Assembly (NCBI GenBank): GCA_040219135.1
Contig: JAVJTA010000007.1
Location: 1 to 64,000 of the forward strand
Source: UBA7803 sp040219135
GTDB taxonomy: Bacteria > Pseudomonadota > Gammaproteobacteria > Pseudomonadales > Azotimanducaceae
Length of the DNA: 64,000 bases
Direction: 5' to 3'
Shown here piece by piece: positions 54,307-61,947 of the stretch. Below the pieces are notes generated by a model, which was not told the DNA's origin, did no database searches, and saw only the letters and a list, made by a program, of their open reading frames with translations. Position 1 is the first letter of the stretch. Each line of letters begins with the position of its first letter. Position numbers and translations under genes: made by a program.

Positions 54307-54348
54307 GACGATATCGAATATTTTCAGGACTTTCTAGGATATATCGTC
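54307..54348. promoter_or_regulatory. Inverted repeat between AraC and thioredoxin genes
   Basis: GACGATAT (54307-54314) and ATATCGTC (54341-54348), 8-bp arms with a 26-bp AT-rich spacer, in the 90-base divergent region. Candidate operator of the AraC-type regulator. Confidence 0.45.
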
Positions 54349-54396
54349 CATTCGACAGGATCTACAGTGGCTGCACATTCACACGAGGAGACTACC

Positions 54397-54732
54397 ATGA
54401 CCACCGACATCGCCACCTCCAACCCCGGCTCCTTCGACGCCGACGTCCTCCATGCCGAGCGGCCGGTGCTCGTCGACTTCTACGCGGACTGGTGCGCGCC
54501 CTGCAAAGCCATTGCCCCGGTGGTCGCCGACCTCGCCCGCCGCTACCACGGCCGCCTGGACGTCAGAAAAGTCGACGTCGATCAGAGCCCGTCGCTGGCC
54601 AGCCGCTTCGGCGTTCGTGGCATCCCCACGCTGATCCTGTTCAAGAACGGCGAAGTCGCCGAATCCATCGTCGGGGCCGCATCGAGCCGGCGGCTCGAGA
54701 CGTTGATCGAAGACCACACCCAGGAGGCCTGA
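54397..54732 (+). CDS. Thioredoxin
   Basis: 111 residues from the ATG at 54397, which has ACGAGGAG nine bases upstream. The active site is WCAPCK (residues near 32-37, VDFYADWCAPCKAIAPVV) with the cis-proline in GIPTLILFKNGE. WCAPCK differs from the WCGPC of TrxA. No signal peptide. It leads a probable operon with a DUF2059 protein and an AhpD-like protein, so it may reduce the latter. Confidence 0.9.
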   Translation: MTTDIATSNPGSFDADVLHAERPVLVDFYADWCAPCKAIAPVVADLARRYHGRLDVRKVDVDQSPSLASRFGVRGIPTLILFKNGEVAESIVGAASSRRLETLIEDHTQEA

Positions 54733-54764
54733 CGGCAAAGACCTGCCTGAACAAGGAGACCAAC

Positions 54765-55256
54765 ATGAATCACAGGAACCAGAAAAACCCGCAACGGGTT
54801 CCCGGGCGTCCACTCAGGACCGGACGCTCACGACTCAGCGCTTCGAAGCGCAGCGCCCGCAGCCTGCTCCGCCACCTGTTCCCGGCGGCAATGCTGGCCA
54901 TGACGCTCAGCCTGCCATCCGGCGTGCAGGCAGACGGCCGCTTCGAAGCAGCCATGGCCATCGTCGTGCCGCCGGATCAATCGGACGTCGAGCGGATGAT
55001 CGAGATCATGGCGCTCGAGGACGACCCGGAGAACGCACGGGCCCTGCAGGCGCAACTGCTGCGCCTGTATCGCTCCGAAGAATTCCGGCAGAGAACGGCC
55101 AGGGTATACGCCAAGTATCTGTCGGAAGACGAGCTCCACCATCTGGCCGAGACCTTCCAGCATCCGGCCTTTCGCCGGTATCGGGAAGTCGCCCCGGAAA
55201 TCATGGTGGAACTCGCCGCACTCGAACGCGACCTGTTCGCGACCATGCAACCCTAA
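54765..55256 (+). CDS. DUF2059-like exported protein
   Basis: 163 residues from ATG 54765 (AAGGAG ahead). The start is long and basic (about 37 residues), then a hydrophobic signal segment LFPAAMLAMTLSLPSGVQA. The mature part is helical; VYAKYLSEDELHHLAETFQHPAFRRYREVAPEI matches the DUF2059 pattern (L-S-x-x-E-L-x-x-L-x-x-F). Function unknown. The long n-region is unusual for a Sec signal, so the true start may be a later codon. Confidence 0.65.
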   Translation: MNHRNQKNPQRVPGRPLRTGRSRLSASKRSARSLLRHLFPAAMLAMTLSLPSGVQADGRFEAAMAIVVPPDQSDVERMIEIMALEDDPENARALQAQLLRLYRSEEFRQRTARVYAKYLSEDELHHLAETFQHPAFRRYREVAPEIMVELAALERDLFATMQP

Positions 55257-55279
55257 GCAACCCAAAGTAAGGAGGACAC

Positions 55280-55813
55280 ATGTCCCGTATATCACCAATC
55301 GACCCGAACACGGCCACCGGACCCACCGCAGAGCTTTTCGAAGCCGCAAAGCAGAAGATGGGCGGCGTACCGAACGTCCTGCGTGTTCTCGGCAACTCCG
55401 CGGCAGCCCTGAAAGCGTATCTGACGCTCTCGGACGTCCTTGCGGAGACCAGTTTCAACGCCCGCGAGCGGGAGGCCATCGCGCTCACCATCGCCGGCGC
55501 CAATGACTGCAACTACTGCGCTTCGGCCCACGGCTTCATTTCCAGAAACCTGAAGGTCAGCGACAGCGAAGTGCGCCAGCACCTGCGCGCGGAAAGCGAC
55601 CAGCCGCGGCTCAATGCCGCGTTGCAGTTCGCGAAAGCCGTGGTGGACAGGAAAGGCTGGGCTGGTGACGAGCACCTCGCCACCGCTCGTGACGGCGGTC
55701 TCACCGATCAGGAGATCATCGAGATCGTCGCGCTCACGGCAGCAAACATTCTGACCAACTACGCCAATCACATTGCCGACACGGAGATCGATTTCCCGGC
55801 CCTGGCGGTCTAG
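55280..55813 (+). CDS. AhpD-like / carboxymuconolactone decarboxylase family protein
   Basis: 177 residues with the AhpD-type redox motif C-NY-C-ASAH in LTIAGANDCNYCASAHGF and a TDQEIIEIVALTAANILTNYANH end. Family members are peroxidases reduced by thioredoxin-like partners, or decarboxylases without the cysteines; the CxxC and the thioredoxin two genes upstream favour the peroxidase type. AAGGAGG gives a strong ribosome-binding site. Confidence 0.88.
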   Translation: MSRISPIDPNTATGPTAELFEAAKQKMGGVPNVLRVLGNSAAALKAYLTLSDVLAETSFNAREREAIALTIAGANDCNYCASAHGFISRNLKVSDSEVRQHLRAESDQPRLNAALQFAKAVVDRKGWAGDEHLATARDGGLTDQEIIEIVALTAANILTNYANHIADTEIDFPALAV

Positions 55814-55819
55814 ACCGGC

Positions 55820-55847
55820 GGCCGCCCCATCTCACCGTGGGGCGGCC
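55820..55847. terminator. Hairpin between convergent genes
   Basis: GGCCGCCCCA, 8-base loop, TGGGGCGGCC: a perfect 10-bp GC-rich stem in the 58-base gap between the AhpD-like gene and the PAS/sigma-54 activator. It lacks a T-run but is well placed to stop both transcripts. Confidence 0.55.
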
Positions 55848-55871
55848 CGCACCCTCCATCTCGTCAGCGGC

Positions 55872-58100
55872 TTACCGCGACGCGCGCCGCCGTGGATCGT
55901 ATTCGATGCCAAGCTTCTTCATGCGATAGGCCATGGTCGACGGCTTCAGCCCTACGAGCTCCGCCGCTCCCCCGGCGCCCGACACGCGGCCCTCGGCCTT
56001 GTGCAGCGCTGCGAGCAGGTTCGCCCGCTCCAGCTCCCGGAAATCTTCATCGGTGAGAATCTCGCCGGACCGCTCCCGTGGCTTCGCGACCGTCGGCGCA
56101 CCCGATGGCGTGAAGACCTGCTCGAGCCGCAGCTTGGGGCCCTGCGTGAGTACCACAGCGCGTTCGATGACGTTCTTGAGCTCACGTACGTTGCCCGGCC
56201 AGTCGTGGGCCTCGAGCATGGCCAGCTGCGCCTGGGTCAGGTGCACGGATTCCCGCCCGAGCTCTTCGCAGATGCTGTGCAGAAAGTGCTGAGCCAATGG
56301 ACCGATGTCGTCGAGTCGTTCGCGCAGGGGCGGCACCTCTATGGGGAACACGCTCAGGCGATAGAAAAGATCTTCGCGGAACCGGCCGGCTTCGATCTCT
56401 TGCTCCAGATCCCGATTGGTCGCCGCAATCACGCGTACGTCTACACGCACCGTGTGCTCGTCACCGACGCGCTCGAATTCCTTTTCCTGCAAGGCTCGAA
56501 GCAGCTTGCTCTGCAACGCAAGCGGCACCTCCCCAACCTCATCGAGAAACAGCGTGCCGCCATCGGCCAGCTGCAATCGGCCAACTCTGTCCCGCTGGGC
56601 GCCGGTGAAAGCGCCTTTGACGTGGCCGAAGAACTCGCTTTCGAACAGCTCCGCAGGAATCGAGGCGCAGTTGACCTTGACCAGGGGATTGTCGGCGCGA
56701 TCACTTCGGTCGTGAATCGCTCGAGCGATACCCTCCTTGCCGACCCCTGTCTCGCCACGGATCAGCACGTTCACCGGCGTGGCCGCCACGGCCTCGATCT
56801 GTTCCAGCGTCCGCTTCAGCGCCTGGCTCTCGCCGACGATGCCGCTGTAGTGGCTGGTCACCCGGATCTCGTCGCGCAGGTAGTCGCGTTCGCGCTCGAG
56901 CTGGGCGTTGAGACGGCTTATCTCCCGGAAGCTCTGCTCGCGCTGCTGCTCCAGCTGGCGCCGCTCCGAGATGTCGCGAAAAACCACCACAGCGCCGATG
57001 ATCCGTCCCTCCTCGCGGACCGGCGTGCTGGTGTATTCCACCGGAATGCTGCGCCCGTCCGAGTGCCAGAAGACCTCCGAGTCCTCGCGGTGGACCTTGC
57101 CGTCCGTAAGTGCGAGATAGACGGGGCACTGCTCACGCGGGTAGGGACTGCCGTCCGCGTGAGAATGGTGGTGCACGTCGTGGACCGGCTGGCCGAGGAT
57201 GTCCTCCTGGCGCCAGCCCAGGATCTCAGTCGCAGCGCGGTTGACGAACGTCGCCCGCCCTTCGGCGTCCAGGCCATACACGCCTTCCCCGGCGGCACCC
57301 AGAATCAGCTCGTGCCGCCGCAGCACACGTGCGAGTTCCAACTGCGCCTGCGAGCGCTGCGCCTCGAGAGCCCGGCGCTCCGAGATGTCCCGGAATACCG
57401 CAACGGCACCGGTGACTCTGCCATCCTCTCGAATCGGCGTGCTGATGTATTCCACCGGAATCGCGCGCCCGTCGGAGTGCCAGAACACTTCGTCGTCGCC
57501 GCGGTGCACAATCCCGTCGGTGAGGGCCTGGTAGATCGGACAGTTCTCCCGGGGGTACGGCGTGCCGTCCGCATAGGAGTGGTGGTGCACGTCGTGAATC
57601 TGCCGACCCAGGATGTCCTGCTCACGCCAGCCGAGAATCTCCGTCGCGGCACGGTTCACGAAGGTCGCCCTGCCCTGATCGTCCAGACCATAGATGCCCT
57701 CACCGATCGCTTCGAGAATGAGTTCGTGCCGGCGATGCAGGTGCTCGGCACCCTCAGCATCCTGGGGCACCGACGGCGCCAGCATCAGGCAGGTTACCGG
57801 CTCCGGCTCGGAAGCCACCGGCCAGAGCCAGAGCCGGCCACTGCCGTTCGACCCATCGGCCAGGGTCACCGACAGGGCTTCGATACGTTCGCCACCAGCG
57901 ATCGCTTGCCGAATCGTCTCGGCCGTGGGAGCGTCGCGCACCGGCAGCAGATCCGAGACACGGAGCCCGGCCGTGCCGTCGCGATCGACGCCGCGGTCGG
58001 ACCGCCATGCCGCATTCAGGCCGAGACAGTTTCCCTGCCCATCGAGCAGCGCCATCCAGAGCGGCGCCTCCTCGATCGGCACCAGCGGGTCTCGGCTCAC
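55872..58100 (-). CDS. Sigma-54-dependent activator with two PAS domains (Act1)
   Basis: I start at the GTG at 58100 (742 residues) because GGGAGGA lies about seven bases before it; the ATG at 58106 touches that site, and the TTG at 58139 would lie inside the promoter. A degenerate first sensor region is followed by two PAS domains of about 135 residues, nearly identical, each with a GWR-DILG, HDVHHHS-ADG-PYPRE-CP-Y and EVFWHSDGR-IPVEY series. Then the AAA+ domain (GETGVGKEG Walker A, GAFTGA loop for sigma-54, GGTLFLDEVGE Walker B) and a Fis-type HTH (GGAAELVGLKPSTMAYRMKKLGI). It should open sigma-54 promoters in response to a small molecule or redox signal. Confidence 0.9.
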   Translation of the reverse strand: MSRDPLVPIEEAPLWMALLDGQGNCLGLNAAWRSDRGVDRDGTAGLRVSDLLPVRDAPTAETIRQAIAGGERIEALSVTLADGSNGSGRLWLWPVASEPEPVTCLMLAPSVPQDAEGAEHLHRRHELILEAIGEGIYGLDDQGRATFVNRAATEILGWREQDILGRQIHDVHHHSYADGTPYPRENCPIYQALTDGIVHRGDDEVFWHSDGRAIPVEYISTPIREDGRVTGAVAVFRDISERRALEAQRSQAQLELARVLRRHELILGAAGEGVYGLDAEGRATFVNRAATEILGWRQEDILGQPVHDVHHHSHADGSPYPREQCPVYLALTDGKVHREDSEVFWHSDGRSIPVEYTSTPVREEGRIIGAVVVFRDISERRQLEQQREQSFREISRLNAQLERERDYLRDEIRVTSHYSGIVGESQALKRTLEQIEAVAATPVNVLIRGETGVGKEGIARAIHDRSDRADNPLVKVNCASIPAELFESEFFGHVKGAFTGAQRDRVGRLQLADGGTLFLDEVGEVPLALQSKLLRALQEKEFERVGDEHTVRVDVRVIAATNRDLEQEIEAGRFREDLFYRLSVFPIEVPPLRERLDDIGPLAQHFLHSICEELGRESVHLTQAQLAMLEAHDWPGNVRELKNVIERAVVLTQGPKLRLEQVFTPSGAPTVAKPRERSGEILTDEDFRELERANLLAALHKAEGRVSGAGGAAELVGLKPSTMAYRMKKLGIEYDPRRRASR

Positions 58101-58126
58101 CGGCATTCCTCCCAAATCTTTGGGCG

Positions 58127-58155
58127 AATCTATCGCCAATTCCTGCGAGTCACAA
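58127..58155 (-). promoter_or_regulatory. Sigma-70 promoter of the Act1 activator gene
   Basis: Read on the minus strand: TTGTGA (58155-58150), 17-bp spacer, TAGATT (58132-58127), transcription near 58120. Its -35 lies inside the candidate activator site 58138-58157, so activator binding there could shut off its own gene. Confidence 0.45.
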
Positions 58156-58157
58156 AT
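58138..58157. promoter_or_regulatory. Upstream activator site, class A, copy 1
   Basis: AATTCCTGCGAGTCACAAAT, 72 bp before the sigma-54 promoter at 58210. It matches 61877-61896 in 17 of 20 bases. Core TGyGAnTCACA is a near-palindrome. Confidence 0.55.
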
Positions 58158-58209
58158 AACTGGGACACGGTGATCGTCACTTCCTCATAGATATCAAAGC
58201 GTTAAGGAA

Positions 58210-58224
58210 TGGCACGAGTTCTGC
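58210..58224 (+). promoter_or_regulatory. Sigma-54 promoter of DUF1348 gene 1
   Basis: TGGCACGAGTTCTGC followed by T. It matches the consensus TGGCACG-N4-TTGC at all but one base, with GG and GC exactly ten bases apart. Transcription would begin near 58236, 26 bases before the gene. Confidence 0.8.
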
Positions 58225-58261
58225 TCTGACGGCCGGCAAACGCAAACTGCATAGAGAGCCC

Positions 58262-58693
58262 ATGAGTCAGGACGTCCCAAGCGTGCCACCCTTTAGCGAA
58301 TCATCTGCGCGCCACGCCACGCGTTTGGCCGAAGCAGCCTGGAATACCCGCGACCCCGACCTGGTCGTCCTCGGCTACGCACCGGACGCCCTCTGGCGCG
58401 ATCGTGGCCAGACCCTGTCCGGGCGTGACGCGATCCGAGCCTATCTGGAGCGCAAATGGCGCCACGAGCTGCACCAGCGGACGGCCATGGCGTTGTCGAG
58501 CCATACGGTCAACCGCATTTCGGTGCGCGTGCAGTCGGAGTGGCAGCACAGCCGAACCGGTCAGTGGTATCGCACGTCGGGCACCGAACACTGGGAGTAC
58601 GACGACAGTGGCCTCATCCAGAAACGCGACGCCAACCCCGACGATGAGCCGATTGGTGCGGGCGACCGGTCGATCGGCGTGCCGCGAGCCTAG
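58262..58693 (+). CDS. DUF1348 (NTF2-like) protein 1
   Basis: 143 residues of the nuclear transport factor 2-like DUF1348 family: AEAAWNTRDPDLVVLGYAPDALWRDR, GRDAIRAYLERKWRHEL, RISVRVQSEWQHSRTGQWYRTSGTEHWEYDDSGLIQKRDANPDD. The fold makes a cone-shaped pocket that may bind a small aromatic compound; no function is established. It is the only gene between a sigma-54 promoter and a strong terminator. A paralogue is at 60481. Confidence 0.85.
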   Translation: MSQDVPSVPPFSESSARHATRLAEAAWNTRDPDLVVLGYAPDALWRDRGQTLSGRDAIRAYLERKWRHELHQRTAMALSSHTVNRISVRVQSEWQHSRTGQWYRTSGTEHWEYDDSGLIQKRDANPDDEPIGAGDRSIGVPRA

Positions 58694-58713
58694 CAACCGA
58701 CCGCCTCTTTAAC

Positions 58714-58768
58714 GCAGGACCCCGGGCATCCCCCCAACCCCTCCCCCCGGCCTGGGGCCCTGCTTTTT
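58714..58768 (+). terminator. Intrinsic terminator after DUF1348 gene 1
   Basis: GCAGGACCCCGGGC (58714-58727) pairs with GCCTGGGGCCCTGC (58750-58763) with one A-C mismatch and one G-T pair, followed by TTTTT (58764-58768). It closes the one-gene unit. The rest of the 375-base gap up to 59068 holds the activator site at 58883 and the promoter at 58953. Confidence 0.85.
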
Positions 58769-58882
58769 CCATCCAACTTCACCCCAAATCAACCCTGGCC
58801 CGCGCCGCCGGCTCGAGGCCATCGCGAAATGCCCAGGCGCCTTCGCCGGCGCGACACGCGATATCACGACCGCCGCCAGATC

Positions 58883-58898
58883 TCGTCGCGGAATTTCT
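58883..58898. promoter_or_regulatory. Upstream activator site, class B, copy 1
   Basis: TCGTCGCGGAATTTCT, 70 bp before the sigma-54 promoter at 58953; 13 of 16 bases match the site at 63060-63075, which has the same spacing. Confidence 0.5.
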
Positions 58899-58952
58899 CA
58901 CCGGACCCGACAGACACGCGAGAAACCCCGACTTCCGCAGTCGTGGCCGGTT

Positions 58953-58967
58953 TGGCACGCAATCTGC
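58953..58967 (+). promoter_or_regulatory. Sigma-54 promoter of the hydrolase operon
   Basis: TGGCACGCAATCTGC followed by T. GG and GC are ten bases apart and only one consensus base differs. Transcription near 58979, 90 bases before the hydrolase gene. Confidence 0.8.
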
Positions 58968-59068
58968 TCAAGCACCCTTGCTGCTTACTGACATGTGTAC
59001 TCACGCACTTCAGTGACAAACGCAGCGACGCAGAAGTGCCATCCAGAACCAAACTAAGGAAAACGCAA

Positions 59069-59890
59069 ATGAGCAAATTGAAACCACTCTCGAGCACCAG
59101 CGTTGCCGCTCTGCTCGTGGCTGCCGCCCTGCTGAGCCTGCTCGGCACCGCTGCAGTCGCGCAAGGCGCGGAGTCCAGGGCAGCCACCGCCAAAAACCCG
59201 CCGGTGAACGATGGCCTGCCCCAGCCCGGCTTCACCGTCACCACGTGGAACACGGCGATCGTGATTACCGATCCGCAGAACGACTTTCTGTCGCCGGATG
59301 GGGTGACCTGGGGTGTCGTCGGCAAGAACGTCACCGACAACGGCACCGTCGACAACCTCGGCAATCTGTTCGAGGTCGCGGACAAGACGGGTATGCCGGT
59401 GTTCGTGTCGCCGCACTACTACTTCGAGCACGACCACCAGTGGAAGTTCGAAGGCACGCTCGAAACGCTCATGCATCAGATCGGCATGTTCGATCGCCCG
59501 CACGCGCTGACCCTGAAAGGCTTCGAAGGATCCGGCGCCGACTGGCTCGAACGATACAAGCCGTTCATCAACAACGGTCGCACCGTGGTGACGAGCCCCC
59601 ACAAGGTGTACGGACCGGAAAGCAACGATCTGGTCCTGCAGCTGCGCAAGGCCGGTATCTCCAAGGTCATCCTTGGCGGCATGTCCTCCAATCTCTGCAC
59701 CGAATCGCACATGCGCGAGTTGATCGAGCAGGGCTTCGAGGTACTGGTCGTCACCGATGCCACCGCGGGCGCCATCACCGAGCACTACGACGGCTACGCG
59801 GCCTCTCTGACCAACTTCCGAATGATCGCCAGCGCCGTGGACAACACCGAGAACACGGTTCGGGCAATCGAAACCGCCTACGGGCGCTAA
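59069..59890 (+). CDS. Exported isochorismatase-fold cysteine hydrolase
   Basis: 273 residues from ATG 59069 (ACTAAGGAAAAC upstream). A signal peptide (VAALLVAAALLSLLGTAAVAQGA) precedes an isochorismatase-like domain. The triad is visible: Asp in AIVITDPQNDFLSP, Lys in VTSPHKVYGPESNDL, Cys in GGMSSNLCTESHMRELIEQ. Relatives hydrolyse isochorismate, nicotinamide, carbamates or similar amides; most are cytoplasmic, so export is notable. It leads the operon hydrolase-YHS-DUF1348-EamA. Confidence 0.88.
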   Translation: MSKLKPLSSTSVAALLVAAALLSLLGTAAVAQGAESRAATAKNPPVNDGLPQPGFTVTTWNTAIVITDPQNDFLSPDGVTWGVVGKNVTDNGTVDNLGNLFEVADKTGMPVFVSPHYYFEHDHQWKFEGTLETLMHQIGMFDRPHALTLKGFEGSGADWLERYKPFINNGRTVVTSPHKVYGPESNDLVLQLRKAGISKVILGGMSSNLCTESHMRELIEQGFEVLVVTDATAGAITEHYDGYAASLTNFRMIASAVDNTENTVRAIETAYGR

Positions 59891-59916
59891 CCATAGACCC
59901 TTGAATCCATAGACCC
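59891..59916 (+). repeat. Short direct repeat just after the hydrolase stop
   Basis: CCATAGACCC at 59891 and again at 59907 (period 16), starting at the base after the TAA stop. The first TAG is in frame with the gene, giving a back-up stop. Confidence 0.7.
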
Positions 59917-59938
59917 ACTGCTCCCAAGGAGAAACGAC

Positions 59939-60418
59939 ATGAACAAAGCGATTTCCACCCTGACCCTGGCCCTGGCCGTCGTCGTCTCGGCATCCGCGTT
60001 CGCGGCCGACGAGTACAACGTTTCCAAAGGCATCACCACTGCGGGCGTGCCCCTCGGACTGCACGGCGTCGACGCCGTCGCCCTCACCTCCATCCACGAT
60101 GTGTCCGAAGGATCGGCCATGCACACCGTGGTGGTGGACGACGTTGCCTACTACTTCGACTCCGAACAGAACGCCAGCAAGTTCGAGCGCAATCCGGACC
60201 AGTACCTCCCGCAGTACGGGGGCTACTGTGCCTTTGCCGTGGCCCTGGGCAAGAAGTTCGATGGTGACCCCCGCTACGCGGACATCGTGAACGGCAAGCT
60301 GTACCTGTTCGTCAACGAAGAGATCTTCCACAAGTACAAGGAAGACGCCCGGCGGATTCTGCGCAAGGCCGAACGGACCTGGCCTTCGATCCAGCACAAG
60401 GCTGTCGAAGAGCTGTAA
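59939..60418 (+). CDS. Exported YHS-domain protein
   Basis: 159 residues from ATG 59939 with AAGGAGAAACG ahead. A signal peptide ends SASAFAADEY. The body VSKGITTAGVPLGLHGVDAVAL...YYFDSEQNASKFERNPDQYLPQYGGYCAFAVALGKK is a YHS domain of the type known from exported (seleno)proteins; the cysteine of GGYCAFAV is the conserved redox or metal residue. YHS domains are linked to metal handling. Second gene of the sigma-54 operon. Confidence 0.85.
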   Translation: MNKAISTLTLALAVVVSASAFAADEYNVSKGITTAGVPLGLHGVDAVALTSIHDVSEGSAMHTVVVDDVAYYFDSEQNASKFERNPDQYLPQYGGYCAFAVALGKKFDGDPRYADIVNGKLYLFVNEEIFHKYKEDARRILRKAERTWPSIQHKAVEEL

Positions 60419-60429
60419 CGCGACGGCGC

Positions 60430-60453
60430 GCGGCCGGACGAGAGTCCGGCCGC
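60430..60453 (+). terminator. GC-rich hairpin inside the hydrolase operon
   Basis: GCGGCCGGAC-GAGA-GTCCGGCCGC, perfect 10-bp stem with a GNRA-type loop; one more C-G pair extends it. Without a T-run it may act as a partial terminator or mRNA stabiliser that lowers expression of the two genes downstream. Confidence 0.5.
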
Positions 60454-60480
60454 GTCGCTTCCCTCAAAGGAGAATTCACC

Positions 60481-60942
60481 GTGCGACCACCCCTACCACC
60501 GTTTACCGAAGAAACTGCAATCGTGAAGGTCCGCCTCGCCGAAGACGGCTGGAACAGCCGGGATCCGGAAAAGGTCTCCCTCGCCTATACGACGGACAGC
60601 GCCTGGCGCAATCGTGAACGCTTCGTCACGGGCCGCGCAGAGATCGTCGAGTTCCTCGCCGAGAAGTGGCAGAGAGAGCAGGAGTATCGGTTGATCAAGG
60701 AACTGTTCGCGTTCACCCGGAATCGGATCGCGGTACGCTACGCCTACGAATTCCACGACCCCGCAGGCCAGTGGTTTCGCGCCTACGGCAACGAGAACTG
60801 GGAGTTCGACGAGCTCGGCCTGATGCGGCGACGCTTCGCCAGCATCAACGATCTCCCGATCGACACCAGCCAGCGACTGTTTCACTGGCCTCAAGGACGG
60901 CGACCGGACGACCACCCGGGATTGACCGATCTTGGCCTTTAG
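60481..60942 (+). CDS. DUF1348 (NTF2-like) protein 2
   Basis: 153 residues, GTG start behind AAAGGAGAATTCACC. It aligns along its length with the protein at 58262: AEDGWNSRDPEKVSLAYTTDSAWRNR, GRAEIVEFLAEKWQREQEYRLIKELF, RIAVRYAYEFHDPAGQWFRAYGNENWEFDELGLMRRRFASINDLP. The C-terminal RLFHWPQGRRPDDHPGL is found only here. Having two paralogues under two sigma-54 promoters suggests related but distinct ligands. Confidence 0.87.
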   Translation: MRPPLPPFTEETAIVKVRLAEDGWNSRDPEKVSLAYTTDSAWRNRERFVTGRAEIVEFLAEKWQREQEYRLIKELFAFTRNRIAVRYAYEFHDPAGQWFRAYGNENWEFDELGLMRRRFASINDLPIDTSQRLFHWPQGRRPDDHPGLTDLGL

Positions 60943-60984
60943 GCAGGCGTCCACGGGCCGGGCGCCTCCGGCTCGAGCCTCCCG

Positions 60985-61887
60985 ATGACACACCCCGCCA
61001 TCCTGACCGGCATCGCCATGGTAGCGTTCGCCGGCAATTCGGTGCTCTGCCGCCTCGCGCTGAGCACCGGTCTGATCGACGCCGCCTCCTTTTCCATGAC
61101 GCGAACGACCTCCGGAGCAGCCACGCTCACGCTGCTCGCCCTACTTGCCGGCAGGGGAGCGGGGGGCTTCACTGTAAGCTGGCGCGCGGCAGCCGCCCTC
61201 GCGGGATATCTGGTCAGCTTCTCCTATGGCTACCTGTCCGTAACCACGGCAACCGGAGCGCTGATCCTGTTCGGCACGGTCCAACTGACGATGCTTACCG
61301 CCGCATGGCGGAGCGGGGAACGCTTCGGATCGGCTGCCTGGTGCGGTTTGACACTGGCCCTGGCAGGACTGGCATACCTGCTGGCACCCGGCCTCGAGCA
61401 GCCGAGCACCGGCGGCGCTTTACTGATGATGGTGTCGGGCCTGTGTTGGGGTCTCTACTCCCTGACGGGCCGGCAAACCAGCGACCCAATGGCCGCAACC
61501 ACCGGCAACTTCCTGCTGGCGGTTCCGGTCACCATCGTTCTCTGCGCGCCCCAACTGTTGACCGGAAGCACCGTCTCCGCCCCGGGGTTGCTGCTTGCGA
61601 CTGCTTCCGGCGCCCTGGCCTCGGCTTGCGGCTACGCCGTCTGGTTCGCCGCCCTGCCGCACCTGAGTTCGGCGCAGGGCGCCGTCGTGCAGCTGACGGT
61701 TCCCGTCATCGCCGCTGTCGGCGGCGCTGTCCTTCTTGCCGAGCCACTGAGCCTGCGACTGCTGCTCGCTTCCGCCGCCACGCTCGGCGGCATCTGGCTG
61801 GTGCTGCGGCAACGCCTGCCGGCATCGGCAGGCCAACATACCCGGCAAGCTCGAAATTCTGGGAATCGCAGTCGCAAATTCCTGTGA
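60985..61887 (+). CDS. EamA/DMT superfamily transporter
   Basis: 300 residues, ten predicted membrane helices in two EamA repeats (ILTGIAMVAFAGNSVLCRLAL..., LLMMVSGLCWGLYSLTGRQ...). The usual EamA features AGNSVLCRLALSTG and FGTVQLTMLTAAW are present. Such proteins export amino acids or metabolites. It follows the DUF1348 gene by 42 bases and is probably the last gene of the operon, so it may move its substrate or product. Confidence 0.85.
   Translation: MTHPAILTGIAMVAFAGNSVLCRLALSTGLIDAASFSMTRTTSGAATLTLLALLAGRGAGGFTVSWRAAAALAGYLVSFSYGYLSVTTATGALILFGTVQLTMLTAAWRSGERFGSAAWCGLTLALAGLAYLLAPGLEQPSTGGALLMMVSGLCWGLYSLTGRQTSDPMAATTGNFLLAVPVTIVLCAPQLLTGSTVSAPGLLLATASGALASACGYAVWFAALPHLSSAQGAVVQLTVPVIAAVGGAVLLAEPLSLRLLLASAATLGGIWLVLRQRLPASAGQHTRQARNSGNRSRKFL
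61855..61871. promoter_or_regulatory. Upstream activator site, class A, weaker second copy
   Basis: AATTCTGGGAATCGCAG resembles the main site 23 bp downstream; the core CTGGGAATCGCAG versus CTGTGATTCACAG fits CTGkGAwTCrCAG. It lies in the last codons of the EamA gene. Two sites about two turns apart would suit hexameric activators. Confidence 0.4.
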
Positions 61888-61896
61888 TTCACAGAT
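61877..61896. promoter_or_regulatory. Upstream activator site, class A, copy 2
   Basis: AATTCCTGTGATTCACAGAT, with the perfect palindrome CTGTGA-T-TCACAG inside. It is 71 bp before the sigma-54-like promoter at 61948 and overlaps the end of the EamA gene. Confidence 0.55.
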
Positions 61897-61947
61897 TTCT
61901 GAACGCCTCGGGACCCGCAACTATTTGTTTTTCCAGGCATTTCGTTT

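Noticed and set aside
54371..54385. Sigma-54 promoter before the thioredoxin gene (TGGCTGCACATTCAC)
   Set aside because: The -12 GC is missing at the required spacing, so only the -24 half looks right.
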